Source: Nakamurella alba (GTDB lineage: Bacteria > Actinomycetota > Actinomycetes > Mycobacteriales > Nakamurellaceae). From it: a stretch of DNA of 64,000 bases. The stretch spans positions 1,488,001 to 1,552,000 of the forward strand of contig NZ_WLYK01000001.1 of the NCBI RefSeq assembly GCF_009707545.1, written 5' to 3'. Below are positions 1 to 8,446 of this stretch, in pieces. A model generated the notes under the pieces. That model was given only the letters and a program-made list of their open reading frames with translations, had not been told where the DNA came from and did not search any database. The position numbers and the translations under genes were made by a program. Positions within the stretch are counted from its first letter, which is position 1. Each line of letters begins with the position of its first letter.

Positions 1-82
1 CGCCCCGGCGCCCGTCGACCGGATGTCGCACTCGCAGTCGCGCAGCAGCATGTCCGGGGAATTCCGGACCCGGGGTCGGCGT

Positions 83-111
83 TTGGCTTTCCGGTGCCCC
101 GATGTGGCACT
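83..111 (+). promoter_or_regulatory. possible rpmE promoter
   Basis: A TTGGCT hexamer (83-88) lies 17 nt before GGCACT (106-111), with rpmE starting 85 nt further on. Both hexamers are imperfect, so this is a weak call. I recognise no gene in positions 1-195. Confidence 0.25.
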
Positions 112-195
112 CTGTTCTGTCGGATCCGGCTCCGGTTCACGTCCCTGCATCCTGCACGGGCGACCCGGCGGCCATCAGAGAGGAAACCAACCGAA

Positions 196-408
196 ATGAA
201 GACGGGCATCCATCCCGAGTACGTCACGACCGAGGTGACCTGCGGCTGCGGGAACACCTTCGAGACCCGGAGCACCGAGACCTCCGGCAAGATCACGGTC
301 GAGGTCTGCTCCAACTGCCACCCGTTCTACACGGGCAAGCAGAAGATCGTCGACAGCGGCGGCCGCGTGGCCCGCTTCGAGGCGCGCTACGGCAAGCGCA
401 CCCGCTAG
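196..408 (+). CDS. rpmE: 50S ribosomal protein L31, zinc-binding form
   Basis: This 70-residue protein is a component of the large ribosomal subunit and sits at the subunit interface. The sequence starts MKTGIHPEY and has cysteines in CGCG (residues 16 and 18) and CSNC (37 and 40). This is the metal-binding C+ type of L31, not the zinc-independent paralogue induced by zinc starvation. The ATG is chosen because AGAGAGG lies just upstream and the family starts here; the frame is open further upstream but not L31-like. A strong terminator follows, and prfA comes next, the usual actinobacterial order. Confidence 0.97.
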   Translation: MKTGIHPEYVTTEVTCGCGNTFETRSTETSGKITVEVCSNCHPFYTGKQKIVDSGGRVARFEARYGKRTR

Positions 409-417
409 TCCCACCAG

Positions 418-459
418 GGCGCCCGGCCCGATCGGCAACGATCGGCCGGGCGCCTTTGT
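418..459 (+). terminator. rpmE Rho-independent terminator
   Basis: GGCGCCCGGCC (418-428) pairs with GGCCGGGCGCC (444-454). The helix continues inward through GATCG/CGATC after one bulged C (429), with loop GCAA. It is followed by TTTGTGTT. It begins 10 nt after the rpmE stop. Confidence 0.8.
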
Positions 460-516
460 GTTCCCCTGGGTAGTACTCGCGCTCGGCACCCGCCGCCTGC
501 CCGTTCCGCCCCTCAA

Positions 517-552
517 CCCACAGCACAGCCTCCACCCACAGCACAGCCTCCA
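517..552 (+). repeat. tandem 18-bp duplication in the prfA leader
   Basis: CCCACAGCACAGCCTCCA occurs twice back to back (517-534 and 535-552), followed by a decayed third start (CGCACGGCAACAGC). It lies between the rpmE terminator and prfA, so it is in either the prfA promoter or the 5' leader. Confidence 0.85.
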
Positions 553-582
553 CGCACGGCAACAGCAAGGTGAGAAGTCCAG

Positions 583-1683
583 ATGAGCACGCCCGCACCG
601 CCTTCGGTCCCGTCCGGTGGACTCGACGCCCTGCTCGCCGAGTACCGGCAGCTGCAGGAGGCACTCGCCGACCCGGCGGTGCACGGTGACCAGGCCGCGG
701 CCCGCCGTCTGGGCCGGCGCTACGCCGCGCTCACCCCGATCGCCAGCACCGCACAGGCACTGGACGCGGTGCGGGACGACCTCGGCGCCGCGCGCGAGCT
801 CGCCGGGGAGGATGCCGCCTTCGCCGAGGAGGCGGAGACGCTGGCCGCCCGGGCGGACGAGCTCGAGTCGCAGCTGGCCGAGCTGTTGCTGCCGCGGGAT
901 CCGGACGACGCCAAGGACGTGTTGGTCGAGATCAAGGCGGGGGAGGGCGGCGAGGAATCGGCGCTGTTCGCCGGCGACCTGCTGCGCATGTACCTGCGCT
1001 ACGCGGAACGCCACGGGTGGAAGGCCGAGGTGCTGTCCGCGCAGGACTCCGACCTCGGCGGCTACAAGGACGTCACCGTCGCGGTGAAGGCGCCCGGGTC
1101 TCCGGCACCGGCCGACGGCGTGTGGGCCCGGCTCAAGTTCGAGGGCGGCGTGCACCGCGTGCAGCGGGTGCCGGTCACCGAGTCGCAGGGCCGCATCCAC
1201 ACCTCCGCGGCCGGCGTGTTCGTCGCCCCGGAGGCGGAGGACGTGGACGTCACCATCGACCCGAACGACCTGCGGATCGACGTGTTCCGGTCCTCCGGTC
1301 CCGGCGGGCAGTCGGTGAACACCACCGACTCCGCGGTGCGGATCACCCACCTGCCGACCGGCATCGTCGCGTCCTGCCAGAACGAGAAGTCGCAGCTGCA
1401 GAACAAGGAGCAGGCGATGCGGATCCTGCGCGCGCGGTTGCTGTCCGCGGCCCGGGACGCCGCCGACGCCGCGGCCGCGGACGCCCGCCGGTCGCAGGTG
1501 CGGACCGTCGACCGGTCCGAGCGGGTGCGCACCTACAACTTCCCGGAGAACCGGATCGCCGACCACCGGGTCGGCTACAAGGCCTACAACCTGGACGCGG
1601 TGCTGGACGGTGACCTGGACGGGGTGCTCGGCGCCCTGGAGGAAGCCGACCGGAACCAGCGGCTGGCGGGAGGAGCGGTATGA
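583..1683 (+). CDS. prfA: peptide chain release factor 1
   Basis: RF1 reads UAA and UAG in the ribosomal A site and triggers hydrolysis of peptidyl-tRNA. The 366 residues match the family length. The stop-codon recognition tripeptide is PVT (197-199, a PxT motif typical of RF1 rather than RF2's SPF). The catalytic GGQ loop is at 241-243 in [10 protein letters not shown]. The GGQ glutamine is the target of the methyltransferase encoded next. The last four bases (ATGA) overlap the prmC start, so the pair is translationally coupled. An AAGGTGAG-type ribosome site precedes the ATG. Confidence 0.97.
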   Translation: MSTPAPPSVPSGGLDALLAEYRQLQEALADPAVHGDQAAARRLGRRYAALTPIASTAQALDAVRDDLGAARELAGEDAAFAEEAETLAARADELESQLAELLLPRDPDDAKDVLVEIKAGEGGEESALFAGDLLRMYLRYAERHGWKAEVLSAQDSDLGGYKDVTVAVKAPGSPAPADGVWARLKFEGGVHRVQRVPVTESQGRIHTSAAGVFVAPEAEDVDVTIDPNDLRIDVFRSSGPGGQSVNTTDSAVRITHLPTGIVASCQNEKSQLQNKEQAMRILRARLLSAARDAADAAAADARRSQVRTVDRSERVRTYNFPENRIADHRVGYKAYNLDAVLDGDLDGVLGALEEADRNQRLAGGAV

Positions 1684-2561
1684 GCCGGACCCCGCTGCGT
1701 CTGGAACTGATGGCGGCCTCCCGCCGGTTGGAGGAGGCCGGCGTCGGCAGCCCCCGGTTCGACGCGGACGAGCTCGCCGCACATCTGCTGGGCGTGTCGC
1801 GTGGCCGGCTCGGTCTGCACCCGCTGGTCGGCGACGAGTGGGTGGAGCAGTACCACGCGCTGGTGGCCCGCCGGGCGGCCCGGGAACCGTTGCAGCACAT
1901 CCTCGGCACGGCCGTGCTCGGTGCGACGACCGTGCAGGTGGGGCCGGGTGTGTTCGTGCCGCGACCGGAGACGGAGAGCCTGCTGGAGTGGGCGCTGGCC
2001 GCGGTCGCCGACACCCCGGAGCCGTTGGTGGTGGACCTGTGTGCCGGATCCGGCGCCATCGCGCTGGCGATCGCACAGGCGCGGCCGGACGCCCGGGTGG
2101 TGGCCGTCGAACGCGCCGCCGGCGCACTGGCCTGGGCCCGCCGCAACATGGAACTGCACGAGGCGGCCGGTGGTACCCCGGTCGACCTGCGCGGCGGCGA
2201 CATCGGTGACGAGCGGCTGCTCGAGGACCTGGAGGGTCGCGTCGACCTGGTGACCGCCAACCCGCCGTACGTGCCGGACGGCACCGTGGTGGACCCGGAG
2301 GTCGGCGAGTTCGACCCGGCCGAGGCGGTGTTCTCCGGCGCCGACGGGTTGGACACGATCCGCCGGCTGGTCCCGGTGATCGCCGGGCTGCTGACCGTCG
2401 GCGGCACCGCGGCCGTCGAGCACGACGACACCCAGGGCGAGTCGGCGCCGGCACTGTTCGCCGCCCGCCGCGTCTTCGGCGAGGTCACCGACCACACCGA
2501 CCTGACCGGCCGCGCGCGGTTCCTCACCCTGCGCCGGGTCGCGCTGACACCCCGCCGCTGA
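1680..2561 (+). CDS. prmC: peptide chain release factor N5-glutamine methyltransferase
   Basis: PrmC (HemK) methylates the glutamine of the release-factor GGQ motif using S-adenosylmethionine. The 293-residue protein has an N-terminal helical domain that docks on the release factor. A Rossmann methyltransferase domain follows, with SAM motif [14 protein letters not shown] near 118-131. The signature NPPY, which binds the glutamine side chain, is at residues 194-197. It overlaps prfA, its substrate gene, by ATGA. Nothing is unusual in the motifs. Confidence 0.96.
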   Translation: MSRTPLRLELMAASRRLEEAGVGSPRFDADELAAHLLGVSRGRLGLHPLVGDEWVEQYHALVARRAAREPLQHILGTAVLGATTVQVGPGVFVPRPETESLLEWALAAVADTPEPLVVDLCAGSGAIALAIAQARPDARVVAVERAAGALAWARRNMELHEAAGGTPVDLRGGDIGDERLLEDLEGRVDLVTANPPYVPDGTVVDPEVGEFDPAEAVFSGADGLDTIRRLVPVIAGLLTVGGTAAVEHDDTQGESAPALFAARRVFGEVTDHTDLTGRARFLTLRRVALTPRR

Positions 2562-2605
2562 CCGGTCCCGGAGTGCCCTGGCCGCCGGGTGGGTCATCGG
2601 GGTGC

Positions 2606-2611
2606 CAGACT
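2606..2611 (+). promoter_or_regulatory. -10-like box, leaderless tsaC
   Basis: CAGACT lies 8 nt upstream of GTG 2620, a spacing that would put the transcription start at or near the start codon. The first base departs from TANNNT. Confidence 0.4.
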
Positions 2612-2619
2612 GGTCCCTC

Positions 2620-3264
2620 GTGACGACCTACGACTGCTCCGATCCCGTTGCCCGCCGCGCCGGCCTGAGCGCGGCCGCGGACGCGGCCGCCGCCGGGAAC
2701 CTGGTGGTGCTGCCGACCGACACCGTCTACGGCATCGGCGCCGATGCGTTCAACGCCACCGCCGTCCGGGACCTGTTGGCCGCCAAGGGTCGTGGACCGG
2801 ACATGCCGGTGCCGGTGCTGGTCGGATCCTGGCAGACCATCGACGGTCTGGTGACGGCCGTGCCGCCGGTGGCCCGGCTGCTGGTCGAGGCGTTCTGGCC
2901 GGGCGGGCTGTCCCTCGTCGTCGAGCAGGCGCCGTCGCTGGCCTGGGACCTCGGCGACACCCGCGGCACCGTGATGCTGCGGATGCCGCTGCACCCGGTC
3001 GCCCTGGACCTGCTGCGCATCGTCGGCCCGATGGCTGTCTCCTCCGCCAATCGCAGCGGCCAGCCGCCGGCCACCAGCGCCGCCATGGCCCTGGAGCAGC
3101 TCGACGACTCGGTGGCGGTGTACCTGGACGGCGGCCCGGCGCCCATCGGTGTGGCCTCCACGGTGGTCGACGTGACCGGTGACCTGCCCCGGGTGCTGCG
3201 CCAGGGCGCGGTATCGCTCGACGCCATCCGCGAGGTGGCCGGGCAGGTCGAAGCGGCCTCCTGA
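2620..3264 (+). CDS. tsaC: L-threonylcarbamoyladenylate synthase (Sua5/YrdC family)
   Basis: TsaC makes threonylcarbamoyl-AMP from threonine, bicarbonate and ATP, the first step of the t6A modification at position 37 of ANN-decoding tRNAs. The family signature PTDTVYGIG begins at residue 32, and SSANRSGQPP later in the protein contributes to nucleotide binding. The 214 residues form a YrdC domain alone, without the C-terminal Sua5 domain. GTG 2620 is preferred over an in-frame GTG at 2602 because the family N-terminus (TTYDCSDP) starts there and a -10-like box precedes it. It follows prmC in the same direction with a 58-bp gap. Confidence 0.92.
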   Translation: MTTYDCSDPVARRAGLSAAADAAAAGNLVVLPTDTVYGIGADAFNATAVRDLLAAKGRGPDMPVPVLVGSWQTIDGLVTAVPPVARLLVEAFWPGGLSLVVEQAPSLAWDLGDTRGTVMLRMPLHPVALDLLRIVGPMAVSSANRSGQPPATSAAMALEQLDDSVAVYLDGGPAPIGVASTVVDVTGDLPRVLRQGAVSLDAIREVAGQVEAAS

Positions 3265-3310
3265 GATATGCGGTGACCGGGAAACCGCCGGTCAACGGAC
3301 GTTCTGGAAA

Positions 3311-3323
3311 TTTCTTCGAGAAA
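3311..3323. repeat. small AT-rich inverted repeat
   Basis: TTTCT-TCG-AGAAA forms a perfect 5-bp stem inside an AT-rich patch (3305-3326) of otherwise GC-rich DNA. It lies in the 291-bp gap between tsaC and the wecA-like gene. The rest of that gap holds no gene I can support; a short direct repeat, CCCACGCCGGGA, occurs twice near 3401 and 3460. Confidence 0.5.
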
Positions 3324-3480
3324 GTTGCCCGGAACCGCGGAACGGAGCGGGGGGTACCCACGTCTCATTGCTGACCGCCTCGGAGAGCCGGAGATCGGGA
3401 TCCCACGCCGGGATCGCAGGACCGGATCCGGAACCACTCCCCGGGTGCAGCGGAGACTCCCACGCCGGGAGACGACGCCA

Positions 3481-3511
3481 CGGGCCCGTCCGAATGCCTC
3501 GGACGGGCCCG
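3481..3511 (+). terminator. hairpin upstream of wecA
   Basis: CGGGCCCGTCCGA (3481-3493) and TCGGACGGGCCCG (3499-3511) form a perfect 13-bp stem with loop ATGCC. There is no T-tract. It probably ends the prfA-tsaC transcript and isolates the wecA promoter. Confidence 0.6.
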
Positions 3512-3543
3512 CGCGCATGTCAGGGGTGCTTCGCCGCCGCCGT

Positions 3544-3549
3544 TAGTCT
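3544..3549 (+). promoter_or_regulatory. -10 box, leaderless wecA
   Basis: TAGTCT ends 6 nt before GTG 3556. The spacing predicts transcription starting at the G of the start codon, so the mRNA would have no leader. Confidence 0.6.
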
Positions 3550-3555
3550 GGCCGG

Positions 3556-4716
3556 GTGGAGGACTTCGCGATCCCGGGCCGGGAATACGCCCTGGTGTTC
3601 GCGACGGCCGTCATCATCACCTACCTGGCCACCGGCGCCGTCCGCCTGCTGGCGGTGAAGATCAAGGCGCAGACACCGATCCGGGACCGCGACGTGCACG
3701 CCCTGCCGACCCCACGGATGGGCGGTGTCGCCGTCTACCTCGGGGTGGCCGGGGCCGTGCTGATGGCGATGAACCTGCCCGCCCTGCGCCGCGCCTTCGA
3801 ATCCTCGTCCGAGATCACCGGCGTGCTGGTCGCGGGCGCGGTGATCGTGCTGGTCGGGGTGCTGGACGACCGGTTCGACCTGGACTCCGTCACCAAGCTG
3901 GCCGGCCAGATCCTGGCCGCCGGGATCCTGGTGCTCTTCGGTGTGCAGTGGCTGTTGATGTGGATGCCGGCGAACAATCCCGAGGGCGGCACCACCGTCA
4001 TCTTCAGCCAGGTGCAGGGCGCGCTGATCACCGTGCTGCTCACCCTGGTGCTGGCCAACGCGATGAACTTCATCGACGGTCTCGACGGGCTGCTCACCGG
4101 CGTCGCGATCATCTCCTCCATCGGCATCTTCGTCTTCTCCACACACCAGTTGCTGCTCTCCGAGGACGATCTCGCCGGATCCCAGCCGCCGCTGATCGCC
4201 GCCGCGCTGGCCGGCGCCTGCATCGGCTTCCTGCCGCACAACTTCTTCCGCGCCCGGATCTTCATGGGCGACTCCGGGTCGATGTTCATCGGTCTGACCA
4301 TCGCCGCGGCGACCGTGTCGGCCGGCGGCAAGCTCAACATCGCCGAGTTCGGCGGCCCGCGGTCGACGATCGCGCTGCTGGCGCCGCTGATCGTCAGCCT
4401 GGCCGTGGTGTTCATCCCGCTGCTGGACTTCCTGATGGCAGTGGCCCGGCGCACCCGCGAGGGACGACACCCGTTCAGCGCCGACAAGCGCCACCTGCAC
4501 CACCGGATGCTGGCCATCGGCCACACCCAGCGCCAGGCGGTGCTGATCTTCTACCTGTGGGCCGCCGTGCTCTGCGCCGGCGCCGTCTCGCTGGCATTCG
4601 TCAAATGGCAGGTCACCGTGGGACCGTTCGCGGTGGGAGTGGCACTCGCCGCGGTGCTCTCGGCCTGGCCGTGGGTGCGCGCGCGACGCCTGCGCAAGGC
4701 CCGGGCGGCCGCCTGA
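3556..4716 (+). CDS. wecA: undecaprenyl-phosphate N-acetylglucosamine 1-phosphate transferase (MraY/WecA family)
   Basis: This polytopic membrane enzyme (386 residues, about ten or eleven hydrophobic segments) transfers a sugar 1-phosphate from a UDP-sugar to polyprenyl phosphate. In actinomycetes this begins the linker unit of arabinogalactan or a related wall glycan. Visible motifs are DD (104-105) in LDDRFD, NFIDGLDG (171-178) and the HLHH metal/nucleotide motif (313-316). Its position before the ATP synthase operon matches mycobacterial rfe. The stop shares one base with the next ATG (TGATG). The exact sugar is inferred from family and context. Confidence 0.9.
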   Translation: MEDFAIPGREYALVFATAVIITYLATGAVRLLAVKIKAQTPIRDRDVHALPTPRMGGVAVYLGVAGAVLMAMNLPALRRAFESSSEITGVLVAGAVIVLVGVLDDRFDLDSVTKLAGQILAAGILVLFGVQWLLMWMPANNPEGGTTVIFSQVQGALITVLLTLVLANAMNFIDGLDGLLTGVAIISSIGIFVFSTHQLLLSEDDLAGSQPPLIAAALAGACIGFLPHNFFRARIFMGDSGSMFIGLTIAAATVSAGGKLNIAEFGGPRSTIALLAPLIVSLAVVFIPLLDFLMAVARRTREGRHPFSADKRHLHHRMLAIGHTQRQAVLIFYLWAAVLCAGAVSLAFVKWQVTVGPFAVGVALAAVLSAWPWVRARRLRKARAAA

Positions 4717-5273
4717 TGACCACCGACGAACCCGCCGGCCGAGCCATCCCGACCACGGCACCCACTGCTCCACCAACTGCATCGACCACCGGACAGGACC
4801 TGCAACACGTGAGCGCACCAGGAACCCCGCAACTGCGGCTCGAGATGACCGCGAAGGCGGAGGCCCGCAGCCGGACCGGGGGAGCGTGGTCGCTCGGGCA
4901 CCTGCGGCTCTGCTGGCTCTCGCTGCCACCGACCGCCCTGGTGCTGGTGGTGATCGCGGTGATCATTGCGGGCGGGAGAGCGGTCGCCGGCGTGTTGCTG
5001 GGCGCGGCGATCGTCGGTGTGTTCTTCACCCTGTCGTCGGTGATCGTGGCGAAGGTCGGCGCGCGGAACCCGAAACGCGTGATGCCCGCCGCACTCGGCA
5101 CCTACATCGGGAAAGTGGTCGCGCTGGGCGTCGTGCTGACCGTGCTGCCGCGCGACGGGATCTTCGACACCCGTTGGATGGCACTGGGTGTCGGCGTCTG
5201 CCTGTTCGTCTGGCTGGCCGCGCACATGCGCTACGTGTGGACGACCAAGATCTTCTACGTGGATCCGTCCTGA
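4716..5273 (+). CDS. AtpI-like membrane protein upstream of the ATP synthase operon
   Basis: This 185-residue protein has a Thr/Pro-rich, probably disordered N-terminus (about 1-65), then four hydrophobic stretches (about 71-90, 95-115, 127-145, 150-168). It ends with a short basic-aromatic tail. It sits where mycobacteria carry a conserved membrane protein between rfe and atpB, usually described as ATP synthase protein I-like. AtpI proteins are thought to help assemble the c-ring, so that role is inferred. The ATG overlaps the wecA-like stop codon, suggesting coupled translation. A second AtpI/AtpZ-type gene follows. Confidence 0.75.
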   Translation: MTTDEPAGRAIPTTAPTAPPTASTTGQDLQHVSAPGTPQLRLEMTAKAEARSRTGGAWSLGHLRLCWLSLPPTALVLVVIAVIIAGGRAVAGVLLGAAIVGVFFTLSSVIVAKVGARNPKRVMPAALGTYIGKVVALGVVLTVLPRDGIFDTRWMALGVGVCLFVWLAAHMRYVWTTKIFYVDPS

Positions 5274-5402
5274 TCGTGCGCCGCTCACTCCGCCGGGTGA
5301 CGGACGTGTCTGCACGGGCGACAGGTGGACGGCCGGGAAATGATCTTCGACAAGTTGTAGAGAAATGGGCGTCCCGGTGCAGCTTGACCGGGACCTTACT
5401 GA

Positions 5403-5408
5403 TACTGT
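5403..5408 (+). promoter_or_regulatory. possible atp operon promoter (-10)
   Basis: TACTGT lies 10 nt before ATG 5419. A TTGACC at 5384-5389 is a good -35 match, but the spacer is only 13 nt, which is short. The 145-bp gap here is the only place before atpB where a new promoter for the operon would fit. Confidence 0.4.
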
Positions 5409-5418
5409 CGGCGGCGTC

Positions 5419-5772
5419 ATGAAGATGCGGGCCGACGGCGACTCCACGTCCTCCGGGACGAACGAGGGTTGGGCTGTGATGACCACCCTGATCGGCGGTT
5501 TCGTCGTGTGGGGTGGCGTCGGCTGGCTGCTGGACAAGTGGTGGGACACCCGCCTGTTCACGCCCATCGGACTCGTCCTCGGCATGGCACTCGGGATCTA
5601 CGCGGTGGTCGCCAAGTTCGGCCGCCCGTCCGGTGAGAAGGCCGGCGCGGCGGTCCCGGCGCAGACTTCACGGCGGTACACCTACCGCAGCAGCTACCCC
5701 CGTTCGAGTTCCTCCCAGATCTCGTACCGACCAGGCCCACCTCCGGCCAACCCCCGAAGGGAGCACGCATGA
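5419..5772 (+). CDS. AtpZ/AtpI-family protein
   Basis: This 117-residue protein has two transmembrane segments (about 19-37 and 44-63), with the motif GWLLDKWW between them, typical of AtpZ/AtpI proteins. A Ser/Arg/Tyr-rich cytoplasmic tail follows. The family assists Fo assembly or divalent cation handling beside the ATP synthase; this role is from the family, not visible here. Its last four bases (ATGA) overlap atpB, binding it to the ATP synthase operon. ATG 5419 is preferred because upstream codons show no family similarity. Confidence 0.8.
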   Translation: MKMRADGDSTSSGTNEGWAVMTTLIGGFVVWGGVGWLLDKWWDTRLFTPIGLVLGMALGIYAVVAKFGRPSGEKAGAAVPAQTSRRYTYRSSYPRSSSSQISYRPGPPPANPRREHA

Positions 5773-6578
5773 CCCTGAGTCTGACCAATGCCGTCGGACT
5801 TCTGGCCGCTGAAGGTGACGGTTTCCAGGCGCCCACCGTCGAGCACTCGTTCTTCTTCGACCGGATCGGTGACGGCACCGTCATCGCGTCGGTCAAGGCG
5901 ATGGTGCTGCTCGTCCTCGGGTCGATCCTGATCATCGCGTTCTTCTGGGCCTCGGCCCGGCGGGCCGCGGTCGTCCCCGGCAAGCTGCAGTTCGTCGGCG
6001 AGGGTCTCTACGGATTCATCCGGAATGGCGTCGCCATCGAGGTTCTCGGTCGTCAGGGCAAGAAGTGGGCGCCGTTCCTGGCCACCCTCTTCGTGTTCGT
6101 CTTCGTGATGAACATCTGGGGGATCATCCCGGTCGCCCAGCTCCCGGTCACCTCGCACTTCGCGGTGCCGGTGTTCCTCGCCCTGCTGGTCTGGGTCATC
6201 TACAACGTGGTCGGCATCCGCAAGCACGGGTTCTTCGGCTACATCAAGTTGCAGACGTTCATCCCCGGCGTGCCGTGGCCGATGCACTTCCTGCTGATCC
6301 CGATCGAGTTCCTGTCGAACATCATCCTGCGGCCGTTCACCATGGCCGTCCGTCTCTTCGCCAACATGTTCGCCGGCCACATGCTCGTGGGCGTCGCCGC
6401 CATCGGCACGCTCTACCAGCTGGAGGCCGGTGGAGCGGGCTACGCGCTCGCCGTGCTGCCGTTCGCGGCGAGCCTCGGCCTGGTGTTCTTCGAACTCCTG
6501 GTCTGCGGGTTGCAGGCGTACGTCTTCGTCCTGCTGGCAGCGATCTATCTTGAGTCGTCGCTCGCCGACTCGCACTGA
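5769..6578 (+). CDS. atpB: ATP synthase Fo subunit a
   Basis: Subunit a forms the two proton half-channels beside the c-ring in the membrane. The 269-residue protein has about five or six transmembrane helices. It carries the essential arginine in MAVRLFANMFAGH (Arg about 195), which separates the half-channels and interacts with the c-subunit carboxylate. It starts in an ATGA overlap with the AtpZ-type gene and precedes atpE by 93 bp. It is a full-length family member. Confidence 0.96.
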   Translation: MTLSLTNAVGLLAAEGDGFQAPTVEHSFFFDRIGDGTVIASVKAMVLLVLGSILIIAFFWASARRAAVVPGKLQFVGEGLYGFIRNGVAIEVLGRQGKKWAPFLATLFVFVFVMNIWGIIPVAQLPVTSHFAVPVFLALLVWVIYNVVGIRKHGFFGYIKLQTFIPGVPWPMHFLLIPIEFLSNIILRPFTMAVRLFANMFAGHMLVGVAAIGTLYQLEAGGAGYALAVLPFAASLGLVFFELLVCGLQAYVFVLLAAIYLESSLADSH

Positions 6579-6671
6579 CCCGGACGCGGCACCTCGCGAC
6601 CGAAGCCCCGCACCACCTGATCCCGCGCCGGTGGGATCAGCCCCGAAGCACCGAAAGGGAGAACCACCCCC

Positions 6672-6929
6672 ATGTCCGCTGTTGACACTCTCGCCGCCGT
6701 CGACGTCCAGATCGTCGGCAACCTCGGCACCATCGGCTACGGCCTGGCCGCCATCGGCCCGGGCATCGGTGTGGGCATCGTCTGGGCCGCCTACATCCAG
6801 TCGACCGCCCGGCAGCCGGAGTCCGCGGGTCTGACCCGTACCTACGCCTTCCTCGGCTTCGCCGTGTCCGAGGCGCTCGCCCTCCTGGGCTTCGTCGTGC
6901 CGTTCATCCTGAGCAGCACCCCCGCCTGA
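6672..6929 (+). CDS. atpE: ATP synthase Fo subunit c
   Basis: Subunit c is the proteolipid of the rotor ring. The 85-residue protein is a hairpin of two transmembrane helices with the glycine motif GPGIGVG (29-35) and the polar loop RQP (47-49). The proton-carrying Glu67 lies in GFAVSEALALLG. In mycobacteria this glutamate region is the target of diarylquinolines. A clear AAAGGGAG ribosome site precedes the ATG, fitting the high expression needed for a multi-copy ring. It is cotranscribed with its neighbours. Confidence 0.97.
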   Translation: MSAVDTLAAVDVQIVGNLGTIGYGLAAIGPGIGVGIVWAAYIQSTARQPESAGLTRTYAFLGFAVSEALALLGFVVPFILSSTPA

Positions 6930-6979
6930 TCGGGTTCTCCCGCATCAGCTGACAGCCCGACCCGCACAGGAGTGACGAC

Positions 6980-7531
6980 GTGACCCAGCCACTGTTGGCA
7001 TCGATGGCCGGCACCTCCGGGACCCTCGCCGCGGAGACGACCAACCCGATCGGCCTGCCCTGGGGCGAGGTCGTCATCGCGATCATCGCCTTCGCCGTGC
7101 TGCTGTTCGTGCTCGGCAAGGTCGCCTGGCCGCAGTTCGAGAAGGCGTTCGCCGCCCGGACCAAGGCCATCGAGGGCGGCATCGCCGACGCCGAAGAGGC
7201 ACAGCGCGAGGCCAAGGAAGCCCTCGAGGCGTACCGGGCGCAGTTGTCCGGCGCCCGTGAGGAGGCCGCGAAGATCCGCGAGGACGCCCGCGTCCAGGCC
7301 CAGGCCATCCGGGACGACATGCTCGCCCAGGCGAACGCCGAGACCGAGCGGATCGCCGCCGCGGGTCGCGCGCAGCTGGAGGCGCAGCGTGCGCAGATCG
7401 TTGCGGACCTGCGGGCCGATCTGGGCCGGGTGTCGATCGACCTGGCGTCGAAGGTCGTCGGTGAGTCGCTGGAGGACGAGGCGCGTCAGCGTCGCACCGT
7501 CGAGCGCTTCCTGGCCGATCTGGAGCGCTGA
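6980..7531 (+). CDS. atpF: ATP synthase Fo subunit b
   Basis: Subunit b forms the peripheral stalk linking Fo to F1. The 183 residues comprise one N-terminal membrane helix (about 31-49), then a long Ala/Glu/Arg-rich coiled coil. GTG 6980 is supported by AGGAG eight bases upstream. The stop overlaps the atpH start (TGATG). This is a separate b gene; a b-delta fusion as in mycobacteria is not seen here. Confidence 0.95.
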   Translation: MTQPLLASMAGTSGTLAAETTNPIGLPWGEVVIAIIAFAVLLFVLGKVAWPQFEKAFAARTKAIEGGIADAEEAQREAKEALEAYRAQLSGAREEAAKIREDARVQAQAIRDDMLAQANAETERIAAAGRAQLEAQRAQIVADLRADLGRVSIDLASKVVGESLEDEARQRRTVERFLADLER

Positions 7532-8352
7532 TGCAGCACATCTCGAGTCGGCAGGCCCTCGACGAGGCCACCAACCGGCTGCTCACCCAGGCGGCGACGC
7601 TGGACGACACCGGTCTCGGTGCGTTCGGTGACGACCTGCTGGCCGTCGGCGGACTGCTGCAGCGCGAGCCGGCGCTGCGCCGCACGCTGTCCGAGGCGAC
7701 CACCGGTGCGGACACCCGCGCCGGGATCATGTCGCGGATCCTGCAGGGCAAGGTCGGCCAGCCGGCCCTGGCCCTGGTCGACTTCGCGATCCGCCTGCAC
7801 TGGGCGAACGGGCGGGACCTCAAGGAAGGCGTGGAGCGGCTCGGCCGCACCGCGGTGTTCCTGCGGGCGGAGCGGAACGGCGATCTCGATGACGTCGAGG
7901 ACCAGTTGTTCCGGTTCGGCCGGATCGCGGACGCGAACCCGGGCCTGTCGGTGCTGCTGGACGACCCGACCACGCCGGGCGACGCCCGGGCCGAGCTGGT
8001 GCGCAGGGTGATCGGGGGCCGGGTGCTCCCGCTCACCGAGCAACTGCTGCTCGGCCTGGCGCAGGATCCGGGCGGGCGGTCGTTCTCCTTCGGCGTGCGC
8101 GAGCTGGTCGACCAGGCCGCCGCCCGCCGGGACCGTGTCGTCGCGGTGGTCACCTCCGCGGTCGAGCTGACCACCGAGGAGTCGAACCGACTGGTGGCCG
8201 GCCTGGGCAAGGTCTACGGACGGCCGGTCGTGGTGCACTCGGAGGTGGACGCGTCGCTGGGCGGCGGTGTCCGGGTCCGGGTCGGCGACGAGGTCATCGA
8301 CGGCAGCATCTCCGGGCGCCTGGCGGAACTCCGCCGCCGGCTCGCCCGCTGA
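7531..8352 (+). CDS. atpH: ATP synthase F1 subunit delta
   Basis: Delta caps the F1 alpha subunits and binds the b stalk. The 273-residue length is longer than the E. coli protein (about 177) but usual for actinobacterial delta. The OSCP-type C-terminus contains [25 protein letters not shown] in two adjoining parts (near 245-268). It overlaps atpF by one base. Unlike mycobacterial AtpFH, there is no N-terminal b-like membrane segment, so the operon encodes both subunits separately. Confidence 0.94.
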   Translation: MQHISSRQALDEATNRLLTQAATLDDTGLGAFGDDLLAVGGLLQREPALRRTLSEATTGADTRAGIMSRILQGKVGQPALALVDFAIRLHWANGRDLKEGVERLGRTAVFLRAERNGDLDDVEDQLFRFGRIADANPGLSVLLDDPTTPGDARAELVRRVIGGRVLPLTEQLLLGLAQDPGGRSFSFGVRELVDQAAARRDRVVAVVTSAVELTTEESNRLVAGLGKVYGRPVVVHSEVDASLGGGVRVRVGDEVIDGSISGRLAELRRRLAR

Positions 8353-8446
8353 ACGGCATGAAGCGCGGCAGCGGCATGAAGATCGAGAAGTTCCCGGTGC
8401 GACCGGGGACGGCAGTACTGGTACACGACGAAGAAACGGGAACGCG

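Noticed and set aside
175-2454. Long minus-strand frame opposite rpmE, prfA and prmC
   Set aside because: Basic, repetitive composition and no start site; the plus-strand genes are unambiguous.
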